39,064 nucleotides of DNA from Kiritimatiellia bacterium (lineage in GTDB: Bacteria; Verrucomicrobiota; Kiritimatiellia; SLAD01), in contig SKXR01000038.1 in NCBI GenBank assembly GCA_007128275.1, positions 1 through 39,064 on the forward strand, written 5' to 3'. This document shows, piece by piece, positions 1-6,826 of the stretch. Position 1 is the stretch's first letter. The number at the start of each line of letters is the position of its first letter. The position numbers were made by a program, and so were the translations under genes. The notes beneath the pieces were generated by a model. It saw nothing but the letters and a program-made list of their open reading frames with translations, made no database searches and was not told the origin of the DNA.

Positions 1-1349
1 GGCAACCGGCTCGCCGAAAAGCCGCAAGGAACGGACAATCCGCAGATGCCCGCGAGATTGGCCGTGACGGTGTATACATCGCCCAGATACATTTGTATCG
101 GATCGTCTACTTTTTCGCCCAGCCGATAGGCGGTTGTCGGCGCCACCGGAGTCAAGAGCGCGTCACACTGTTTGAAGGCCGCTTCATAATCTCGGCGAAT
201 CAGGGTGCGCACCTTTTGCGCGCGCAAATAGTACGCGTCGTAATAGCCGCTGCTCAACACATAGGTACCGAGCAGAATACGCCGTTTCACTTCCGCTCCC
301 AAATGGGCGGCGCGCGTTTTCCCGTACATATCGAGCGGATCTTTCCCCTGCTCGCGCGCCCCATAGCGCACGCCGTCAAACCGGGCCAGGTTGGCGGAGG
401 CTTCCGCCGTGGCGATAATGTAGTATGTGGCGACGGCGTATTCCGTGTGCGGCAGGCTGATCTCGACGATTTCCGCACCCAACGACGCACAGTCCGCGAC
501 GGCCTTTCGCACGATCTGCTCCACTTCGGGCGCCATCCCTTCCGCGAAATATTCTTTCGGTAAGCCGAGTCGCATTCCGCTCAGATCGCCACGCAGCGAC
601 CCCGCGTAATCCGGAACCGGCGTGTTCATCGAGGTTGAATCCATGCGGTCACGCCCCGCCATCGAGGTCAACAAGAGCGCGGCGTCGCGTACGGTGCGGG
701 CAAGGGGCCCGACCTGATCCAGCGACGAAGCAAACGCGGTAAGTCCGTACCGGGAAACACGCCCGTAGGACGGCTTAAGGCCCACGCAACCACAGAAGGA
801 GGCGGGCTGGCGGATGGATCCGCCCGTGTCCGTACCGAGCGCGGCCAGCGCCGATCCGGCCGCCACCGCCGCGGCTGATCCGCCACTGGATCCGCCGGGA
901 ACGTATTCGCTGTTCCAGGGGTTACGCGCAGGACCGAAAGCGGAATTCTCATTGGTCGAGCCCATGGCAAACTCGTCCATGTTCGTTCGACCGAGAAACA
1001 CCGCCCCCCGCTCCCGCAAACGGGCAATGGCCGAAGCGTCATAGGGGGATTGATAGCCGTCCAGAATACGTGAAGCACAATGGCATGCCTGTCCCTTGAC
1101 ATGGAGCACATCCTTCACGGCAATGGGGAGTCCGTGCAAGGGCCCCGTTGCGCCCCCGGCCCGGGCGGCATCCGCGGCGCGCGCCTGTTTCAAGGCGTCT
1201 TCCGGATCGACCGAGAGATAGGCATTGAGTTGGTCATGGGTCGAATCGATACGCGACAAGACATCGCGTACGATATCTTCGGACGAGCAATCGCCTCGCG
1301 ATAGCAGTTGACCGAGTTCGACCAGCGATTTTCGGGCGAGTTCCGTCAT
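1..1349 (-). CDS. gatA: Glutamyl-tRNA(Gln)/aspartyl-tRNA(Asn) amidotransferase subunit A (3' end cut by window)
   Basis: GatA is the amidase subunit of GatCAB, which turns Glu-tRNA(Gln) (and often Asp-tRNA(Asn)) into the amidated form in the cytoplasm, using ammonia released from glutamine. The reading frame runs from the ATG at 1349 to the window edge, giving 449 codons of a family usually near 485. The amidase signature is complete: Lys79 in LPIAVKD, the cis-Ser154 in PGGSSGGSA and the nucleophile Ser178 in GTDTGGSIRQPAS, at the same numbers as in well-studied GatA proteins. The start follows the gatC stop by 8 bases, and a GAGGG ribosome site overlaps that stop, so the two are surely co-translated. 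gatB is not in the window. Confidence 0.96.
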   Translation of the reverse strand, partial: MTELARKSLVELGQLLSRGDCSSEDIVRDVLSRIDSTHDQLNAYLSVDPEDALKQARAADAARAGGATGPLHGLPIAVKDVLHVKGQACHCASRILDGYQSPYDASAIARLRERGAVFLGRTNMDEFAMGSTNENSAFGPARNPWNSEYVPGGSSGGSAAAVAAGSALAALGTDTGGSIRQPASFCGCVGLKPSYGRVSRYGLTAFASSLDQVGPLARTVRDAALLLTSMAGRDRMDSTSMNTPVPDYAGSLRGDLSGMRLGLPKEYFAEGMAPEVEQIVRKAVADCASLGAEIVEISLPHTEYAVATYYIIATAEASANLARFDGVRYGAREQGKDPLDMYGKTRAAHLGAEVKRRILLGTYVLSSGYYDAYYLRAQKVRTLIRRDYEAAFKQCDALLTPVAPTTAYRLGEKVDDPIQMYLGDVYTVTANLAGICGLSVPCGFSASRL

Positions 1350-1357
1350 GCCGCCCT

Positions 1358-1657
1358 CTACTCCAGAATCCGGGGTACGATAAAGAGGCCGCTCCGCGAT
1401 GAGGGTGCGTTGTCCATTACCGCTTGATGGTCCAGACTCGGCGTGACGGTATCTTCTCGAAATACGTTATGGACGGGCACCGCATGGGCGGTCGGCTCCA
1501 CGCCCTCCACGTCGAGTGCGCTCAGGGTGCGCACGTGTTCGAGCACATGCTCCAATTGTTCCTGAAAAACGAGTGCCTCCTCGTCCGACAGGTGCATGCG
1601 CGCCAGATGCGCCACGTACTTCACATCCATGGAATCGGTGTTGGTCTTTTCGGTCAT
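1358..1657 (-). CDS. gatC: Glutamyl-tRNA(Gln) amidotransferase subunit C
   Basis: This 99-residue protein is the small clamp subunit that holds GatA and GatB together. Family hallmarks are visible: VKYVAHLARMHLSDEE near the N-terminus (residues 12-27), the helix FQEQLEHVLEHVRTLSALD, and a C-terminal stretch with VFREDTVTPS and GLFIVPRILE, the last being the usual ending that precedes gatA. The chosen ATG at 1657 has no clear ribosome site; a second ATG nine codons in would still leave the domain intact. The bases around this start (gatC codons 1-10 and about 90 bases upstream) recur in diverged form at about 3400-3520 because a tandem duplication ended inside gatC. It likely has its own promoter at 1698-1726. 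Confidence 0.95.
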   Translation of the reverse strand: MTEKTNTDSMDVKYVAHLARMHLSDEEALVFQEQLEHVLEHVRTLSALDVEGVEPTAHAVPVHNVFREDTVTPSLDHQAVMDNAPSSRSGLFIVPRILE

Positions 1658-1697
1658 TACAATCCGTTCGCGTTACCTGAGTTGATGGATCACGCGA

Positions 1698-1726
1698 AGT
1701 ATAGGACCGTGCCGGAACAGGATCAA
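1698..1726 (-). promoter_or_regulatory. Putative sigma-70 promoter of gatC
   Basis: Read on the minus strand there is TTGATC at 1726-1721, a 17-base spacer and TATACT at 1703-1698. Transcription would begin near 1691, about 34 bases before gatC. It lies between the toroid stop and gatC, so the essential gatCA genes can be expressed apart from the ExbB/ExbD operon. A decayed copy of the same element (GTGATC and GATACT) sits in the duplicated block near 3467-3496. Confidence 0.45.
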
Positions 1727-1751
1727 GCTTTTGGAAGGGAGTACGGCCGGA

Positions 1752-3239
1752 TCAGATGATCTGGATGATCACCTCATCCTCGGGCTCCTCTTCGACGGGC
1801 GCCTCCTCCACGACGGCGAAAGTCGGCAGAATACGATAATACACTTGCAGCGTCAGCGCCGCCATGGCGGTGCTGAAGGCCGGTCCAAAACGCGTTTCCA
1901 CGCCGAATGGGATGTTCGATCCTTCGCGGGCGGGCGAAGTCCAGCTCCCGTCTTGGTTCTGATTGCGCACGAAGGCGGGTGCAAAGCGGTTGTTCCAGTC
2001 TTCCCATACCGAGCGACCCTGCTGGAACTTCACCTGAGTCACGTAATACCACCGGCTCATGGCCCATTGCGAGGGACGGTCCCAATTCACCTCCGCCGCC
2101 CGCAACACATCCATTCCGCGCCGGGCCTCCGACCGATTCCCCATGCCGTACAATTGAAATGTCAACACCGCCGCCGCCGTCAGACCATGATCCGGGCGAC
2201 GGGCGGACTGAACGCCTTCGACGCCCCGGTAGAAGAATTCACCGTCATCGGCTTGCCGGTTGAGGAGCATTTCCAGGGCTTCTTGCACGACCCTGTTCAA
2301 GTCGGGATTCGGCGCGCCGGCGAGTTCCGCCGCCTTGAGGGCCTGCAATTGCCATACGGAAACGGAGGTGTTGATCGGCTCGTTTGAAATGTTGTCATAG
2401 CCATAGCCCCACATGGCCCTGGCGTTCCGCCCCTTCAGAATGACCTCGACCCCCCGTTCCATGGGATCCCGCAACTGAGGAATCCGCGTCAGCGCATAGG
2501 CTTCCGCGATGGCATACGTTGCAATGGCGTGGCAATAGGCCCCTTCGGGCTTGATCGAGGGGTCCAGAAACTCGCCCCGGTCATTCTGGTTATCGACCAA
2601 GTACCGGATGGCGCGATGCACGGTCCGTCCATACTCTTTGGAAGCCGGCGTTTCACCATGAGCCAGAAACGCCAGCAAGCCCAAACCGGTTACCCCCGTG
2701 CGATGATTGCGATCACGCGGACCCGTCTGCGTTCGCCATGAACCATCTTCTTCTTGGTTTTCCTTCAACCAACGCAAGGCTCGTATCACCGCCGCCTCGG
2801 TGGCCTCCCCCCAACGCCCGCCATAGCGATTCAAGAGAGCCGAGCGGCCGGCCTCGTTCCTGCCGGCAAACAGGCCCTGCATCGTGAGCGGGCTGTCCAC
2901 CTGCATGACATCCAACGCCGCAAAATCAATCTCGGGTTGGTCTTGCGCAAAATCCTGCGGATCGGGCGGAACATCCACATCCACGTCCATATCCGGCATG
3001 TCAAAATCCAGATCAAACTCCAAGGGCTCGAATTCCGGCTCGATTTCATCGAAGAGATCGTCCAGATCCACTTCCTGGATGTCCATGATCATGGCTTCAA
3101 TTTCGGGCGTGCTCTCCCGGGTATCGAACACGATGAAATGCACCGCGGCGTAGAGAATGAATATATGAAGGAGCACCGACCCGGTGGGCCCGATCAAGTG
3201 TTCCATCACCTTCTTCTTCAAAAATTCTTTTCTAGTCAC
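1752..3239 (-). CDS. TonB-like membrane anchor fused to QW-repeat toroid domain, copy B
   Basis: The 495-residue protein starts with a basic cytoplasmic tip (residues 2-10), one membrane helix (about 18-38) and a very acidic linker (about 40-110) with EPEFEPLEFD, DVDVDVPPDP and DFAQDQP. From about residue 145 on it is an alpha/alpha toroid of the prenyltransferase/squalene-oxidase repeat type, with QW-like motifs such as NQEEDGSW and NQNQDGSW. In the helix, Ser21 and His25 are spaced as Ser16 and His20 of TonB, which contact ExbB/ExbD. No DxDD cyclase motif is seen in the toroid, so catalysis as a terpene cyclase is unlikely. It ends in an acidic tail closing with EDEVIIQII. The start codon is GTG (3239), with AAGGA upstream; the paralog uses ATG. 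It is last in the exb string before gatC. Inferred role: a protein driven by, or docked to, the ExbB/ExbD motor in the periplasm. Confidence 0.8.
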   Translation of the reverse strand: MTRKEFLKKKVMEHLIGPTGSVLLHIFILYAAVHFIVFDTRESTPEIEAMIMDIQEVDLDDLFDEIEPEFEPLEFDLDFDMPDMDVDVDVPPDPQDFAQDQPEIDFAALDVMQVDSPLTMQGLFAGRNEAGRSALLNRYGGRWGEATEAAVIRALRWLKENQEEDGSWRTQTGPRDRNHRTGVTGLGLLAFLAHGETPASKEYGRTVHRAIRYLVDNQNDRGEFLDPSIKPEGAYCHAIATYAIAEAYALTRIPQLRDPMERGVEVILKGRNARAMWGYGYDNISNEPINTSVSVWQLQALKAAELAGAPNPDLNRVVQEALEMLLNRQADDGEFFYRGVEGVQSARRPDHGLTAAAVLTFQLYGMGNRSEARRGMDVLRAAEVNWDRPSQWAMSRWYYVTQVKFQQGRSVWEDWNNRFAPAFVRNQNQDGSWTSPAREGSNIPFGVETRFGPAFSTAMAALTLQVYYRILPTFAVVEEAPVEEEPEDEVIIQII

Positions 3240-3291
3240 GGGGCTGTGCTTTTCCTTGTCTTCCGTTCAGACGTACCACGTACATTCTCCC

Positions 3292-3426
3292 TCATGTGAC
3301 TTTCGCGCATAAATCCAGGATTTCAACTGTTCTCGTGCCGAGATCGGCGGATGGGGCATGACGGCAAACCGTTGTTCCGGTGATACAGGGACGTGACCGA
3401 TGGAGCGGTCTCGGTTTCTCGGCCAT
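3292..3426 (-). pseudogene. Chimeric scar: gatC 5' end joined to exbD 3' end
   Basis: A 44-codon open frame starts with MAEK, which aligns with MTEK of gatC, and ends with VEILDLCAKVT, which aligns with the exbD segment IEILDLCAKVG near that protein's C-terminus. The DNA also aligns: TTTCGCGCATAAATCC here against TTTCGCACATAAATCC at 5030-5045, and the gatC start region on the other side. The fusion point is near 3390-3400. The frame is open from the gatC-like ATG to a TGA, but no ribosome site is evident and the middle matches nothing. It is best read as the join left by the tandem duplication; expression is unproven. Confidence 0.7.
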
Positions 3427-5125
3427 TACCATCTCTTCGCGATACCCGGGTCGATGGATCGCGCGGAGTATCGTGTTGGCGGTGCTGGACAGGATCACGC
3501 TTTCGGAAAGGCGCGTGACCGGATCAGATGATCTGGATGATCACCTCGTCTTCGTCGTCTTCTTCCTCGGCGGGTTCTTCGACTACGGCGAAGGTGGGAA
3601 GAATCCGGTAGTAGACTTGTAGCGAAAGGGCGGCGAGCGTGGTGGCATACACCGGACCGTAATTGACTTCGCGGTGCGCCGTGCCTCGGGGCAATTGACC
3701 ACTGGGCGAGGTCCAGCTCCCATCGGAATTCTGGTTCCGCACAAAGGCCGGCGCAAACGAATTATTCCAGGTATCCCACGTTCCACCGCCGGTCTGAAAT
3801 TTTGCTTGCGTGGCATAATACCACGTATACATCGCGCCGGCCGGGGCGTCATTCCAATTGACGCGCATATCACGAATCGCCGCCACGCCGTTGCGCACCT
3901 CGGTTGCACGCGGATTCCCGGCCAGTTGGAAGAGCAGACAGGACAGCGCCGTCATACTGTCATTCCGGGATTGCATGGAGGAATAGCCGAAGTGGTGGGT
4001 TTCCGGATTGTAGACCGTTAGGATGTCCTCCAAGGACTTATTCATGGCCTGTTGCAGGCCTCGCGCTCCGCTCCCGGCCAGCTGGGCGGCTTTCATGCCT
4101 TGAATATTGAATCCGGAAATGGATGTGTCGCGGCGCGAACCCTGGGCATAGTCATAGTCCCATCCGCCGCCCGGTTGCTGACCGTCAATGATGACCTGGA
4201 TGCTCTTATCCATGACATCCCGCAAATTCGGAATCCGGGTCATGGCGTACGCTTCGGCAATAGCATACGCGGCGATTGCTTGGGCATAGACCGGCGCATT
4301 ACCCGATCCCACGCCCTTGAAACGCCCGTCGTCTTCCATGTCGTTCACGAGAAAGCGGATGGCGCGGCGCACCGTGTTTCCGTAGCGTTCCGAGGAGCCT
4401 GTTTCCCCGTGCGCCAAATAGGTCAACAACCCCAAGCCCGTCATCGCGGCGGGGGCACGCGAGCCATGATCCCACGAGCCGTCGTCATTTTGGTTGATGC
4501 GCAACCATTCCAGCGCGCGGCGTACCGCGGCTTCCGTCTCTGCGCTGCCGCCGAAGCGCCTCAACATGGCGGCACGGCCGCCCTCACTGCGCCCTGAAAA
4601 CAAGCCCTGCATGGTGAGCGGACTGTCCACCTGCATGACATCCAGTGCCGCAAAATCCACATCGGGTTGGTCTTGCGCAAAATCCTGAGGATCGGGCGGA
4701 ACATCCACATCCACGTCCATATCCGGCATCTCGAAATCCAGATCAAACTCCAACGGCTCGAATTCCGGCTCCAAGTCATCCAGAATATCATCCAGATCCA
4801 CTTCCTGCATGTCCATGATCATGGCTTCAATTTCGGGCGTGCTCTCCCGGGTATCGAACACGATGAAATGCACGGCGGCGTAAAGAATGAATATATGAAG
4901 AAGCACCGACCCGGTGGGCCCGATCAAGTGTTCCATCACCTTCTTCTTCAAAAATTCTTTTCTAGTCATGGGGCCGCCCCCCTCCCCGTCGTCAGTTCAT
5001 ACTTACGACGGAAAGGTTCTTTAATCCTACTTTCGCACATAAATCCAAGATCTCAATCAGGTTCTCGTGCCGGGAATGAGCCGTAGCCATGATCAAGACC
5101 GTTTGATTCGGGTCGAGCGCGGCCA
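3396..5125. repeat. Right copy of the 1.75-kb tandem duplication
   Basis: This copy holds the decayed gatC leader (3400-3520), toroid gene A, its spacer and the 3' third of the intact exbD at 4992-5408. Similarity to the left copy is very uneven: about 93% by eye over the first 370 bases of the toroid genes, yet weak in the spacer upstream of the start codons and much lower in the toroid domain. See the left copy for the offsets. Confidence 0.72.
3524..4969 (-). CDS. TonB-like membrane anchor fused to QW-repeat toroid domain, copy A
   Basis: The 481-residue paralog of copy B has the same architecture: basic tip, membrane helix with Ser21 and His25 (GSVLLHIFILYAAVHF), acidic linker, then a toroid from about residue 140 with INQNDDGSW, QPGGGWDYDY and NQNSDGSWTS. 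The first 125 residues are almost the same as in copy B, but the toroid differs at many positions, including the loops that would line the central cavity. The tail again ends EDEVIIQII, after a run of acidic residues. The ATG at 4969 is preceded by a GGGGAGG run. It follows exbD by 22 bases, so it is the likely third component of the motor operon. Generic annotation would be terpene cyclase or prenyltransferase repeat protein, but the cyclase DxDD motif is not seen in the core. Confidence 0.82.
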   Translation of the reverse strand: MTRKEFLKKKVMEHLIGPTGSVLLHIFILYAAVHFIVFDTRESTPEIEAMIMDMQEVDLDDILDDLEPEFEPLEFDLDFEMPDMDVDVDVPPDPQDFAQDQPDVDFAALDVMQVDSPLTMQGLFSGRSEGGRAAMLRRFGGSAETEAAVRRALEWLRINQNDDGSWDHGSRAPAAMTGLGLLTYLAHGETGSSERYGNTVRRAIRFLVNDMEDDGRFKGVGSGNAPVYAQAIAAYAIAEAYAMTRIPNLRDVMDKSIQVIIDGQQPGGGWDYDYAQGSRRDTSISGFNIQGMKAAQLAGSGARGLQQAMNKSLEDILTVYNPETHHFGYSSMQSRNDSMTALSCLLFQLAGNPRATEVRNGVAAIRDMRVNWNDAPAGAMYTWYYATQAKFQTGGGTWDTWNNSFAPAFVRNQNSDGSWTSPSGQLPRGTAHREVNYGPVYATTLAALSLQVYYRILPTFAVVEEPAEEEDDEDEVIIQII

Positions 5126-5408
5126 AGCGCCCCAGCGTGCGCTCAATGGCGGGCAAGCGCATCTGGCGGTCATTGACGGTATAGCCGTCCTCATAAATGA
5201 CCACCTGCAGGACGTTGGGCGTTTCCATCTGCTCTTTCGGCTCGGCGTCCGGCGCCGGGCGGAATACGTCCAGATGGGCCATCACATCCTGAATCTCAAA
5301 GGTTAGAATGAAGTAGATGAGCAGCTGGAAGACGATGTCGATCATGGGCGTCATCGACAGTTCGGCTTCGATCATCCCCTGTCTTCGTCTTTTGCGCTTG
5401 TGCGCCAT
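4992..5408 (-). CDS. exbD: ExbD/TolR-type biopolymer transport protein (second ExbD)
   Basis: The 138-residue protein has a basic N-terminus, one membrane helix (about residues 20-40) with the proton-path aspartate Asp24 in MTPMIDIVFQLL, and a periplasmic domain. Such proteins sit inside the pore of an ExbB pentamer and convert proton flow into motion. The start at 5408 has a GAGGAGAA ribosome site. It lies 33 bases after the first exbD and 22 bases before toroid gene A. Its C-terminal IEILDLCAKVG segment is the piece found again in the duplication scar at 3292-3340. The two ExbD copies differ strongly outside the membrane segment, so they may form a mixed dimer or serve different partners. 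Confidence 0.93.
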   Translation of the reverse strand: MAHKRKRRRQGMIEAELSMTPMIDIVFQLLIYFILTFEIQDVMAHLDVFRPAPDAEPKEQMETPNVLQVVIYEDGYTVNDRQMRLPAIERTLGRLAALDPNQTVLIMATAHSRHENLIEILDLCAKVGLKNLSVVSMN

Positions 5409-5441
5409 GCCGCGTTCTCCTCGTTAATACAGGATCGGTTG

Positions 5442-5870
5442 CTAGTTGGCTTCCTTGATGGCCGCAAAGCTCACCCGGTACAAGCCGGCGCGCGTACAAA
5501 TATCCATCGCGCGCTGGATGTTCGTGTGCCGCACATCCATATCGCCCCGGATCACCACCGGCGTCGACTGCCCGTATTCGGCCACCGTCCGGCGCATAAT
5601 GGCAAACATTTGCTCCGGCGAAACGGGCACGCGACCAATGGAAAGGTGCCCGCGATCGTTGACGTCGATCGTCACCGTTCGCGGATCCCTGGTCTCCACC
5701 GCGGGACCGTGCGGCGACATCGCAAGCCGAATCCGTTCGTCCAACGCGTCGCGTTCCATTTCCACCGTAAGCACGAAGAAGATGATCATCTGGAATACGA
5801 TATCGATCATCGGCGTCATGTTGATGCCGCCGCCTTCGGCCACCCGTGATCTTTGTCTATTCTTGGCCAT
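5442..5870 (-). CDS. exbD: ExbD/TolR-type biopolymer transport protein (first ExbD)
   Basis: The 142-residue protein has the ExbD layout: short cytoplasmic end, helix with Asp23 in NMTPMIDIVFQMIIFFVL, then a periplasmic domain ending in ALDICTRAG-like sequence (AMDICTRAGLYRVSFAAI). It is encoded 47 bases after exbB, preceded by an AGGAT site. It shares the PMIDIVFQ core with the downstream ExbD, but the periplasmic halves are only distantly alike. Tandem exbD genes after one exbB are common in TPR-linked Exb operons of several phyla. The energising role is family knowledge; the partner protein here is inferred from position. Confidence 0.93.
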   Translation of the reverse strand: MAKNRQRSRVAEGGGINMTPMIDIVFQMIIFFVLTVEMERDALDERIRLAMSPHGPAVETRDPRTVTIDVNDRGHLSIGRVPVSPEQMFAIMRRTVAEYGQSTPVVIRGDMDVRHTNIQRAMDICTRAGLYRVSFAAIKEAN

Positions 5871-5917
5871 AAGATCCTATTCGGCTGCTTGAACGGTTAC
5901 TTCAGCCCGATGTTTTC

Positions 5918-6730
5918 CTATTCATCCACCACTTCCACATTGCGGAACACCTTGATCAGATCCATCGTGGTGCCTTCCATGCCGAGGATGATCTTGGTGG
6001 CGGTATTGCGGAAATAGTAGAAGAACGCCACGGCGGGCACGGCGACAGCCAGTCCGGCGGCGGTCGTGAAGAGCGCCTGCGAAATGTTCAACGCCAAGGC
6101 GGCCTGCTTGGCGGCGCCTTCGGCCGCCGTACCCAAGGTGGCAAAGGCGAAGATCATGCCTTGCACCGTACCCAGCAGCCCGAGCATCGGCGCCAGGTTG
6201 CCGACGACGTTGAGGTAATTGACGCGCTGCAGTAACTGCTCGCCTTCCAAGTCGGCGGCGACGGCAACGGCGTCCTGAATCGCTTCAAACCCTTCTTCGA
6301 CGTTGGTGAAGCCGGCGGACAGGATATTGGACAGCGGCACGGGATTCTCTTCGCAATGCTTGAGGGCTTTCATGACGTCGCCCTGTTCCATGGCCGTGCG
6401 CACTTCGGAAACCAGGCTCTCCGGCGCAATCTTGGACGCCCGGATCGTAACAAACGAATCCACAATCAACGCGATGCCTGCGACGGACGCCGCAAAGATG
6501 GTCAACCAGAGGATGATGCCCAGAAGGCCGGCGCCCGTGACGATTTGGAAGAATCCGGGACCGGGAACCGCGACCTCATCCACATCGGCGGCCAGCTCCA
6601 TGCCTGGAGCGACCTGTTGTCCGGCGGGCGCCGGCGCAGGAGCCTCCTCCTGTGCAACCGTTGTCTGAACGGTCGCTACTCCGATGAAGAGGGCCATCAA
6701 CAACATCAAGCCAAATATCCGATTCCGCAT
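5918..6730 (-). CDS. exbB: MotA/TolQ/ExbB proton channel family protein with signal peptide
   Basis: The 270-residue protein begins with a cleavable-looking signal peptide (1-26, ending TTVAQ) and an Ala/Pro-rich periplasmic stretch. Three membrane helices follow at about 65-92, 178-199 and 218-240. The conserved motifs are MLGLLGTVQGM (Thr188) and LFTTAAGLAVAVPA (Thr222/223), which line the proton path in ExbB and TolQ. The long loop between helices 1 and 2 is cytoplasmic. The start has a strong GGAAGGAGA ribosome site. It is followed by two exbD genes, so this is a complete motor unit. The added signal peptide and extra N-terminal segment distinguish it from short E. coli ExbB-type proteins and are often seen in other phyla. 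Confidence 0.95.
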   Translation of the reverse strand: MRNRIFGLMLLMALFIGVATVQTTVAQEEAPAPAPAGQQVAPGMELAADVDEVAVPGPGFFQIVTGAGLLGIILWLTIFAASVAGIALIVDSFVTIRASKIAPESLVSEVRTAMEQGDVMKALKHCEENPVPLSNILSAGFTNVEEGFEAIQDAVAVAADLEGEQLLQRVNYLNVVGNLAPMLGLLGTVQGMIFAFATLGTAAEGAAKQAALALNISQALFTTAAGLAVAVPAVAFFYYFRNTATKIILGMEGTTMDLIKVFRNVEVVDE

Positions 6731-6826
6731 GGTATGTCTCCTTCCGAACGAATTCTTCTTTATTACTAACGATCCAGTTTACTCGAAACCCACGGCTATG
6801 GGAATAAATAAATGACGCCCATGGCG

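Larger units (their letters stand above)
1640..3395. repeat. Left copy of an ancient 1.75-kb tandem duplication
   Basis: The unit contains the gatC start, the gatC leader and promoter, a complete TonB-like/toroid gene, its upstream spacer and the last part of an exbD. The matching copy is 3396 to about 5125. The offset between equivalent bases is 1769-1772 on the left side (gatC ATG 1657 versus 3426; toroid stop codon 1752 versus 3524) and 1730 on the right (toroid start 3239 versus 4969; exbD tail 3311 versus 5041). The difference of 42 bases equals the 14 extra codons in the left toroid gene. Outer limits are approximate because the ends have diverged. Confidence 0.75.

Noticed and set aside
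2930..3070. Asp/Glu/Pro-rich coding segment as a DNA tandem repeat
   Set aside because: The repeat is only in amino-acid composition; there is no fixed period at the DNA level.
1752..4969. Squalene-hopene cyclase or prenyltransferase activity for the toroid proteins
   Set aside because: QW-like repeats are present, but no DxDD motif is seen in the toroid core, and the proteins carry a membrane anchor and acidic linker; the runs of Asp in the linker and tail are not in a cyclase context.
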